Source: Apostichopus californicus (Eukaryota > Echinodermata > Holothuroidea > Aspidochirotida > Stichopodidae). Taken from it: a DNA stretch of 26,041 nt. A model generated the notes under the pieces. The model had not been told where the DNA came from. It was given only the letters and a program-made list of their open reading frames with translations, and ran no database searches. Location: NCBI GenBank assembly GCA_020650975.1, contig JAIPMN010039553.1:1-26041 (forward strand), written 5' to 3'. This document shows, piece after piece, positions 1-9,200 of this stretch. The number at the start of each line of letters is the position of its first letter. Position 1 is the stretch's first letter. A program made the position numbers and the translations under genes.

Positions 1-1715
1 ACATCTTCAGGGACGAAAACTTGGACGGCAAGGAAAATTAACTAAAGAAATATAAATAGCTATGATATATGATACTGGATAGGCTACTTGAGTTTACAAC
101 ACGGCGTGACGTGCTTCTCGGAAGGTTTCTCTCTTAAGCTATAGGCACACTTAGCATATAAAGAGGTTTAACTTCGAGTCTGTAATTGACACTTCTAGAC
201 AAAGTTCCGTGAGTCGTACCGCACTAGATAATATAGTCAAATACGGCACTAGTCAAATACATTTAATATATAATGAAAATTCAATAATCATTGCTTCTAA
301 GCACCCTTACCGAGACACAATTTTCTCAAAGGTGAGGGGACAGTCCTCTCCTTAAGCCCCGTCCCTCTCCTAAGAAACTTGGTTTGCCAATGCCAGACTT
401 GCCAGGCATATAAAATGAACACAATATAATTGATACACTTCTCAACTATGGCGATGCATTGCACGGCAGTACTAAAACTTTTAGCTAACTCTTTTTCATA
501 ATTTCAGAAAAAAAAATACAATGTTATGTAAACCAGTTGAACTGTTCGGATACGTTGGAGATAAGAAATGAAACTTTTGATACAAGTCGACAGTTTGTTA
601 TAAAATGTCGAACATTAAGTTTTGAGCATAATCAGCGGAAATTTATGAAATAATATAGTTGAAATATTAAAATAAGTCTTGATACAATACATCAAACTTT
701 GGAGTATATCTCGTATTGCCGGGTAACTATATTTGCACGTAAAGAGAACAGGATAACCCATTGAAGTGGCGCTGACATAAACTATATATTGGATGTTGTA
801 CCTGGTTAACTTACTCTTCGATAAATGAATTATCGTAGTCATTGACGTTGAATGCCATAGCAGATTGTGACAAATAAAGATTGAAACACATTTGGCAACT
901 TCTGTGGGTGAAATCGACTCCCGTATTAAATCAATTATTTCATGTGAAAAAAACACACACAAATTAACCTTAGAGTCGACATAAATTGTGTCGGTCTAGT
1001 CTGTCCCGAATTGGATCTACATTCCCTTGAAAAAGGAAGGACTAAAGCCTATTTACTTACATTAGAAAAAACCATATTACACGGTATATATTCATTTTGC
1101 TGAATTAGGACTGGAAGTTGCGCAAAATAGTTCAGATAGGTTGACTTAACATTTAGCTTACTTGAATCTTCTATGACAATAATTCATTCATACACTTACA
1201 TTAAATCACATGCAATAATAAATATTCAGTATATAAAACTTTATATCCCTACTTTGAGAGAAATATCTATGTATGTCCCCTCCATTTAAATGCATTAACT
1301 TTGGAACAGAGTTCAAACTTGGGAAAACAACTTCATAAATTCCAACAGTAAAATGCAGATTAATTTACAAATGTTTGAGGGATGTGTAATGGAATGGTTA
1401 TAATAACAGGGACTATATCATCTATTTTCACTATGTTTTCTTTAATACCATCTATATCAGTCCATCAGTGTGTAGACAGGGAGGTAGATTAACATTATTG
1501 ATCTTTTAGCGTCAAAGCTACTGTACATTGTCACATGGTTAGAGATTTAATCATGAAAGCTCTAAGAATAACTGGAATTTTTGTGAAGATTTTTATTCGT
1601 TAATGTTTTTCCATGTTTTAACATTGCAGGAGAAAAACCAAAAAAGAATCACACGAGAATTGAAAGTTGCAATTAAAAGGTGAAAAAATATATAATAATC
1701 AGTGATAAATTATAG

Positions 1716-1774
1716 CAGCACAGTTAGCTGATACATATGGTGACCTGGAGATAGCTGAAACCATTCTGGAGATG
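1716..1774 (+). pseudogene. Possible relict ankyrin-type exon in long repeat copy 1
   Basis: Between an AATTATAG acceptor-like site and a GTGAGT donor, 59 nt read A-Q-L-A-D-T-Y-G-D-L-E-I-A-E-T-I-L-E-M in one frame. The spacing (A-x6-G-x-L-E-I-x4-L-E) looks like the helical part of an ankyrin repeat. In copy 2 the matching stretch (about 24431-24490) keeps GAGATG-GTGAGT but has TAA stops. At one partial repeat length this could be chance. Confidence 0.25.
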
Positions 1775-2200
1775 GTGAGTTATTCATTCCTGATAATTTG
1801 AAATAATTGTTGATATTGATAGCAATGGTTTATTATATGATTGAATTAGAAGCATCAAACATAAGAACAATGAGAAGGCAATCAAAAGCAAACAGTTCCA
1901 AATCTTTGTACGTCAGTTCAGAGTTTGTAAAAAGTTTTGATCCTTTTTATGTCACTTATTTGTCTTTTTGTTAACACTTTGTGCAGTGTTTGTTTTCTTT
2001 TTCCATCTGTCAAGTTTAATTTTCAGTATTTCAGACAACAATGTTAGATTATAATTGCTAATCAATTTTCCCACTACATCATCTGGGATTTTATCCCTTT
2101 TTGAACTCTGTTGAAAGAAATGATTGATATAAACTAAGAAAGTATACAACAGAAAGTTAACTGGAAAATTATAAATAAAGTTGAAACATGTTTTGATCAA

Positions 2201-2266
2201 TGGGTACTTGAGCCTGTAACCTTTGGAGTACAGTACTATGCTCTACTGACTGAGCTACCCAGCTGT
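2201..2266 (-). mobile_element. tRNA-derived SINE head, copy 1
   Basis: The minus strand contains TAGCTCAGTCAGTAGAGC (2240-2257), a near-perfect pol III A box in a D-arm context, and GGCTCAAGTACC (2203-2214), a diverged B box. The layout resembles tRNA-Lys, but the anticodon stem does not pair properly, so this is a SINE or decayed tRNA relative rather than a working tRNA. It sits at the same internal position in both long repeats, so it inserted before they duplicated. Confidence 0.7.
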
Positions 2267-2412
2267 TAGTTGAAGGTGAACCGCACGTAGCAATTTTGGG
2301 GCTAAGTATGAAGATCACAGAACTTGTAATACTGGTGTCATTCGGTTTTTTTACTTTTCGAATGTGAAATAAACTTACTTGAATTGTAGTTCTACAGATT
2401 ATATAACATGGC

Positions 2413-4611
2413 ATACTGTCATTACAATGCAATCCAAGTATTCCAAATTCACATTTAAACCAGTGTTCTATTGACCTATTAATTGCATTACATTATTTTT
2501 GTTATAACATGTTGCTGAAACTAACTAAGCAAATCCCGTCCCTAAGTTCCCCATCTCCAAACTCCTACAAATGCTTTGAGTAAAATTGGCATCAATAATT
2601 ATAAGTTATAAATGGGGGTGGTTGTAAGCTTAATGCCAGAAGGAAACTGCATCATTAGTCTACTGGAATAACCCAGTGTTCTGGCAGGTAAACCAACTGT
2701 TTGCAGTTTGTTATTGTTATGGGTTATAAAAGTCACGTCACGTAAAAATCCTTAAAGTATTAATATATCTTAAATGTTAATTATCTTTTAGATATTAATC
2801 TTATAAATATTCCTTTTAATCGTAAACCAGTCGTCAGCAACTGAAAAAGATGCCCTTGAGCGCGTGAAGCAAGGAATCTAAAGGAATCACACCAAGAGGG
2901 ACATAAAAAAAATGAAAACAGAAATTACTTCTGTCTCTATCTTCTTATCTCTAACCATTACCATCTGAGTAAAAGAAGCTCACACTAGTGAGTGGACTAG
3001 CAACATGAATTCTGATATTCATTTTGGTCACCTTGATATCGAGAGATAAAGCTTAAAATCTTAAAGGATCATAGTAAGCTAGCGAACACGCTGGGTGAAT
3101 TTGTATGAAGACGGCGCTGGATGATTGATTGACTCAACTTTCTACTTGTGCAGTTTCACAGAATGAAAAACATGTTCAAGAGAAAAACAAGTTAAGATGC
3201 GTAATGTCATACAGTTTAATGTTTTTACTTGGAAATTCCAGCAGATGTTTCAAACGATGTCCTCGTCAATATTTACGTAAGAATATATGGTGATCAACCC
3301 ATGGTACAACTTTGCTACTTCTGAGGATTCCATGTTGATCGAACTAATATCAACTCATAGCAACAGTTGGTCAAGTTTGCTGGAACGAGATAGGACTGAT
3401 ATGACAGCGCCCTCTGTTAATTTTGTTTGCAACTGGATAGTCCCTTTGTTATTGAACACATTCAAGACAAAGTTGTCAAACTGAGAAAACAAAATTGCAC
3501 TTAATATGTTAATTTGTTACAAATTGACCAATTTACAGACTTAAAAAACGAGTTAAGTTAATTTCATCTATTTATGAATGTTAATTTGTATAATTTATAT
3601 ACCTATAATGATCCTATAATTCTCAGTTTTCTCATATTAATACTGTTTGCTAATATTTAACGTCCATCTTGATCTGGACATATTTCCAAACTGCATTACT
3701 GTATTGTATTAATATTTAGAGATGTCAGTGGTAAGATTACACCGTCTTTTACATTTTCTAAAAATTTAGAGGGTCAATTTAGAAAGTAATTTTATCATTC
3801 AGGTTGTGTTGTCTCACTGAAGACGTTTAATTTAATTAACAATATCAATATTTACCTACATTTTGTGTAGCATATTGTATTAAGAACCTCACAGCTTAAA
3901 ATAAGCAACACGAAGGTCCAGTACTAGATTTATTTAAGACTGTTTACCAAAGGAAGCTTAGAATAAGGGTTACAAGTTTTCTGATAAATCAAGTCAAATT
4001 AGGATATGTGACTACAAATATTTTGAAGTTGCTATTTTCCTTAAAGTAAAGCAATGCAATTAGTCATTTGTTTATGAAGCAAGGAACACATGTTATGGTA
4101 TATTTGATTTGATATTTAATTAAAACTAATTATTTGTTTCCTAACAAATGGACTATACTCGACAGAGGACTGTAACAAAACTATCCACTTTGCACATGCT
4201 ATTACATTTAATGGGCATTGTTTTTCAGAAATAATGATCACCATGGTTCCTTGAAGATAATTATGGCAAGACAAGGAACAAGTCAAACTTCCTTAGAGAA
4301 GGATCTTTGCCGGATAGGGTAGCAAAACATACTACTGATATAACAATACAATAAATTGATGCTTTTAATTAATGACAAGGATTCGCACAGTGTTGTGGGT
4401 ATATGGGACGGAGAAGGATGGGGAGTTGAGGGGGCACTGGAGAGAGGGGTATACGGGTAGAGAAATGGAATGAAACAGAAGAATGTCAATATTACTTTAC
4501 AAAAAATGATTCCTTTGAAACTAAACCCATAGTGTCATCTGAAGATTTAACACACAATACAGGCAACACTATATATGTCAACTAATCTAAATAGAAAACT
4601 GTCCGTCAAAT
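2413..4611. other. AT-rich non-coding stretch
   Basis: No recognisable domain, RNA gene or element was seen on either strand. The open frames here are short, with composition typical of random AT-rich DNA. Confidence 0.6.
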
Positions 4612-4664
4612 CCCCCCCCCCCAAAAANNNNCCCCCCCCCCCCTCCCCCCCCCCCCAAAAAAAA
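4612..4664. other. Assembly gap (NNNN) inside poly-C / poly-A low complexity
   Basis: Four N at 4628-4631 sit between long C runs (4612-4622, 4632-4656 with one T) and short A runs. The true length and sequence here are unknown. Confidence 0.9.
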
Positions 4665-4925
4665 TTGTGAGAAACTGAAAGAAGAGCTTCAATTTTGATT
4701 AGGTCAGGATTTATTTAAACTATTGTTGCCAAATTGTACGATGAATTGAATGTCATCATTATATGTGTATCAACTACACAGGATTACAAACAGGAAAAAA
4801 CGGCAGAATGCTCGTAACAGAATAAATGTGTTAAGCGTTAAACATCGTTTGCTTCTAGTGGTTGTTATTTAATGGAGTGGTTTGCCGTTAATGTATTGTG
4901 TAGTCCAACGTAGCGTTATTGAGTA

Positions 4926-4933
4926 TTTAAAGC
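4926..4933. repeat. Left 8-bp target-site duplication of the MITE
   Basis: TTTAAAGC, identical to 5250-5257 on the other side of the element. Eight bases is the hAT target length. Confidence 0.75.
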
Positions 4934-5249
4934 TGGGGTTCCCTACTAGGGTGCATGAATCCCAAGAGGGTGCGTGAATCCATCCCAGGGGGTTCGTGAG
5001 ACGTTTCTAAACGCCAAAACTTGAGTACTTTTTGTTGAACTAAAATCTGATATATCATATAATTTAGTAATGTACAAGAGTCGAAAACCACAATAGTACA
5101 CTAGTCTGTGAACTTGATCTTTACGAAGCACTGTTGTACGTATTATAGTATAATAATGACTCAGATCGTGTCTCGAAACGTTGGGGGTTCGTGGACAACT
5201 CTGACATCCACAGGGGGTTCGTGGGGCAATAAAGTTAGGGAAACCCTGA
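4934..5249. mobile_element. hAT-like MITE, 316 bp, with 8-bp target-site duplication
   Basis: The element is flanked by identical 8-mers TTTAAAGC at 4926-4933 and 5250-5257. Its left end reads TGGGGTTCCCTA and the reverse complement of its right end reads TCAGGGTTTCCCTA, imperfect inverted ends of hAT type. Three copies of GGGGGTTCGTG (near 4988, 5182 and 5211) and two of GGGTGCxTGAATCC (near 4950 and 4969) lie subterminally, which is typical of transposase-binding arrays. It carries no transposase. Confidence 0.8.
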
Positions 5250-5257
5250 TTTAAAGC
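5250..5257. repeat. Right 8-bp target-site duplication of the MITE
   Basis: TTTAAAGC, matching 4926-4933 exactly. Confidence 0.75.
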
Positions 5258-5583
5258 ATTGTAGTAGATAATTTGGTGTTTCTAAATTGTGTGCCTTTTC
5301 TTCCGTTTGATTAGGTTCTTTGTTTTGTGAGTAGTTCCACGACAACCCTGATAATGACTTCAATCGTTGTCATCAGGTGACTTCTCGACTGCGCTAAATC
5401 TGAAACGATTGGTAAAGATGAAGTCTCCCAGTCCTGATGTATGTTTGTCAAAGAAACCAAGGATCGTTACGTATTCACTGTCACGCAAATCTTAGTTTCC
5501 GTGAAACGAAAAATATATGAGGTGGGGAGGTGGAGATGGACTTCGAGGGATGCAAGCCATTACAAAAGTAGGCAAGTTTACTT

Positions 5584-5596
5584 TTTATTGTTTATT
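5584..5596 (-). terminator. Candidate polyadenylation signals of the FReD gene
   Basis: Two AATAAA hexamers on the minus strand (5591-5596 and 5584-5589) lie about 300 nt after the stop codon at 5893. They are the first such hexamers in the 3' region, so a 3' UTR of roughly 300-330 nt is plausible. AT-rich DNA makes chance hits common. Confidence 0.4.
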
Positions 5597-5892
5597 TTGA
5601 TTCTTTTATGAGACTCTTTCTGTAATCAATTTGCAAACTATCAAAAAAAAGTATGCTGGTCAACATTCATATAATTTGACATCAATTTCAAGTAATACTA
5701 TCTTCACATTCCCTTAATAATGAATTAATTGTCGAATCGCTCTGTTCCTTATTTTGTTACATGTTGTTCTTCGTTCTTGTGTGTCGCACTTTCTGCCGTA
5801 GGGCGCTCGAAGATTTGAGCGGAATGATCAATCTTCCTTTTTCTTCTTAGTGAACCCTGCTTTTGGGCAGTTTTATCTTGATATGTTTTTGT

Positions 5893-6257
5893 CTACACCG
5901 GCTTTATTTTCATATCTGTGTATTGCAGGCTACATCCGTAACCATTCAAATTATAACTCTCCCAGAACATGTTCGTTCCTCGGGTAGAGCCGTCGTAGTC
6001 TCCGTTGAGGTGAGAATATGCACACTGAGCACAGTTGCTGTCACCACGGGGAAATGCCATGCAATAGTAATAATTATTGGGACAGTAAGACCGACAATAA
6101 GAAGGATAATAATAATAATCACGTCTACAGTCATAATAATCGTAGAACCACCAGGCTCCTCGATGTCTCTCCGCACAGTCGTAGCTGCTCCATCCGTCGT
6201 TGTCCTGGTCTTTTGTACTGAATTGTGTATTGTTGCTATCAGACAAACGATCATAAC
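5893..6257 (-). CDS. Exon 8: FReD 2 C-terminal P subdomain with Tyr/Cys-rich insertion
   Basis: The terminal coding exon ends in TAG at 5893-5895. It carries the calcium-site motif (S-T-K-D-Q-D-N-D), the first Cys of the P-domain disulfide followed by H-R-G-A-W-W-F, then S-H-L-N-G-D-Y and a C-terminus M-F-W-E-S-Y ... S-L-Q-Y-T-D-M-K-I-K-P. These are the hallmarks of a complete FReD end. In the family G-A-W-W-Y is normally followed within a few residues by C-H-x-S-N-L-N-G. Here about 35-39 extra residues, rich in Tyr and Cys, intervene (about 6028-6144). Incoming phase is 1 after a GTTTGTTGCAG acceptor. Confidence 0.88.
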
Positions 6258-9200
6258 CTGCAACAAACGAGAAAGAGTAAATAAACCGATCAATTTATAA
6301 ACATTAAACGAATCCAACATCGGATACAAGTTAGGGGCCAGTGCTTTTTTTGTCATGCCAAGATGAACACGTCAGTTCCGCGTGTTTCCTTTCTTTTTTC
6401 TTTCTTTTTTGCGAGTGCGCTCAATATTGAAGATACATGATAGGTATTTTTTTATTATTTATTATTTATTATACAGTGTTGTTTTTGTTCCGTTTGAAAT
6501 ACAGTGCCACAATAGGAGCCACGTACAGATGGAAAAACTGCATTAACCAAATACTAGGGATTTGTTACTAGAGTCGCTAATATTGCTCTTTATATTTATT
6601 TATCGGCATTTATTTATGATACCATTCATTTAATAATTGATTTGATTTGATTCTTTTTTCAACAACTGAGTAGTTTCGTGCTCTATCAAAATTCGAGATA
6701 TTGTTTTCTTGTGTGTGTCGGTATTAAATTTTATAATTTCTTTAATACTATTATGTGTAATTTACTTTGAATAACCAAAATTCCCCCTTATTCAACACTG
6801 TGCGTAATGTCTCCTTTTCGAAGCTGGGCGAGGAGATGGGGGCTCTGTGATGTAGCTTCATATAGCGTTCAATTTAGGAAAGCAAGGGTATCATTTAAAG
6901 ATCTAGTATTGAGTAATCTAACCTGTTATTATTACTTAAAAGTAATTTTGAATATTGCTGAAAAAGCCATCTCCTCACAAAACAATAATCAAATAGACGG
7001 CATAGTTTGTTCTGCCAATATTATGGTTGTAACGTAATATCTGCCCGTTCTACTGGGCAGGGCAAGAAGGGTGTTTTTGCCATCGATTGTTCAATTCCTT
7101 TCCGTTTGAGCACGTTGTTATGTTTGTACCTTTCAACATGAGCTCACACATTGAACTTTAAACGTAGATTGAAATGTACACTAAACACATAACAGATCAT
7201 GAAATAAATATGTCTAAATGAAGAATAGACCCGATATTATATAAAGTGAATTGACTATTAATATAGTAGCTAATATTTGGGTTTTGGAAAGGTAAGTTGA
7301 TATGTTACGTCTTCAGTGGTATTGATTATTGGCAATTTATTAATTAAGTTCGTATCGACATTTGCAATATAGTCTCTTTCAGATTACTTCTTCAAACAGA
7401 ATGCTTGATTTTTTTTCTTGAAACTATATAGACAAATATTTATAAATATAACACTTTTGCTTCCTCTGTTTCAATTTGTTATGAATGATAAACCTTCGAT
7501 GACTTTATATAACATGATTACCCTAAAATAGCACGTATGAGAATCATCGAATATACATACCACTGGAAATATCGCTATACAGTAACGAGAAGCGACATGT
7601 GACATGCTTTCAAGCACTACTAACATATTATTTACCTCTTTGTGAGTTCGAAGTATTGTGAGTTTCGTAGACAACAGCACTAAGGCAACAGGCATTTACT
7701 TAAATTTCAGATATTCGTTTAGGTTGGGATGATAGTAATGTTGAGATTTACTTTCTCTGTGTCAGAAATACATAGAGCCTGGCTACTATTAGAACATGTA
7801 CTGTCACAGTCTTATATATTGCATATGGCGTTCATTCCTATCATGTTAAGAGCTTGTTACGTGCAAACACGGCATTGAGACCTGTGTTGCTAAGAAATAT
7901 CGAATCTTAACGTCTGCTTCTTGTGTCAATTCACTTTGTGTACAGTCCTGATAATCTACGTGCGTTCCAACTGCAGTTCAAATGTTTGAAAGAAAATAGC
8001 AACTTTGGAATTAAAACATGTACCATTTCGCCAACAATGCGGTAGCTATGAGATCAAGACATTAGTTGATATAGAATACACATTAAATGAGTACTAACAT
8101 AATTAAGTGCTACAGGGGAGCACGTCACATGATCCTCCATGGTTAGCATGTTGTTTGTCTCCTAACTGACGTAATCGTTCCAGATTTATGTATGCTTCAA
8201 TGATTAGAACATCAACTACTCACTTGTATTTCCACTGTGTGATCCAACTGATAGTCGATACTTGTCTGCCTCGTCATTAATGCTAAAAGTCGAATAAACG
8301 GCGTGATACGATGATGAACCAGAGTCCCTTAGATCAATACGAAGCTGGTACGTTTTCTGGTTGGTCATAGAGTGGATATATTTATTACCTAGCCAGTGGT
8401 CTTGATTTTTATTACCGAAACCGTTCTTGTAGTCCGACCAACCAAGATAAAAGTTAACAGAGGCACTCGATCGTCGCTGGAAAACCTATGAAATGAAAAA
8501 AGAGGTACTGAAACTGTATAATCTACTCATCCTTAAGAGCATGACATCCAAAGCCGTTAAATAGTTAATAAAGATACGGATGTTGTGAAATTCGCAAGAA
8601 TATATTGTTTCTTGATTGTTTGCCATTTGTCAAGTTCATCTCAACGAGATCTGCAATGCATCATTTTGAGGAGAGTAAAGTATAATGTAAGGAAGTTAAG
8701 AATATAACTCCTTAATTGTTTGCGTAACTCACAGTCCATCCTCCTCCGTTACTTTCCATCTCACAGTAAACCTGAATGCCGCGTGGCCAACCATCAGGGT
8801 AAATGGTGTAAACACCATCACTGCGTGTACTGGAAACATAGAGATCGTAGCAATCTTTTGGAAGCACGCTTGTGCACGTCTCTCCGTCCCCTTCGTAGTT
8901 TGGATTGCAATAACATTTACGGACACCGCTCCTCGTATCACAGGTTGCATGATCACTACACTGGTAACTTGCCTCTATGATCTGGTTGTTCTTACAAGTT
9001 GAATTTCGTGTACATCTCGAATTGACGTAAAAATCGCCATCCTAATTAAGAGGGGAAAAAAGAATTATGAATTTGCTGTTATCACAGTGAAAAGTACAAA
9101 GTTTCAACGGCATGTGATCAATGCAAAATTCCCCTCTGATCTAGGTATGGGTATGAATCTTGATGAAAGTGAGGTCGTTGAAACCAACTCCGATGTAGGA

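Larger units (their letters stand above)
1..2412. repeat. Long direct repeat, copy 1 (cut by the window edge)
   Basis: From the first base this segment aligns collinearly with 21929 onward: GGGACGAAAA, AATAAATAGCTAT, ATATGATACTGGATAGGCTACTT, GTTATGTAAACCAGTTGAAC, ACGTTGGAGATAAGAAATG, GGACTGGAAGTTGCGC, and the SINE near 2200. Homology is visible up to about 2412, ending near TTCTACA-ATT-ATAACAT. Divergence is clear (many substitutions and indels), so the copies are old. Both point the same way and flank the FReD gene. The left boundary lies outside the window. Confidence 0.8.

Noticed and set aside
2169-2432. Minus-strand frame containing V-A-Q-S-V-E-H-S-T-V-L-Q-R
   Set aside because: This is the familiar false protein produced by translating a tRNA-derived SINE, not a gene.
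5350-5382. Imperfect palindrome CCTGAT...ATCAGG as a terminator or regulatory hairpin
   Set aside because: It has a bulged stem, the U-run terminator logic does not apply to a eukaryotic genome, and there is no adjacent gene end.
5863-6356. Three other open frames overlapping the FReD C-terminal exon on both strands
   Set aside because: They are shadows of the biased, Tyr-codon-rich exon 8. Only the frame ending at 5893 carries FReD motifs.
7041-7060. Perfect 6-bp hairpin CTGCCC-GGGCAG as a regulatory structure
   Set aside because: The stem is short, lies in an intron and has no supporting context. It is expected by chance in this much DNA.
8720-8980. Plus-strand frame opposite exon 6
   Set aside because: Antisense shadow of the EGF/FReD exon with no domain of its own.
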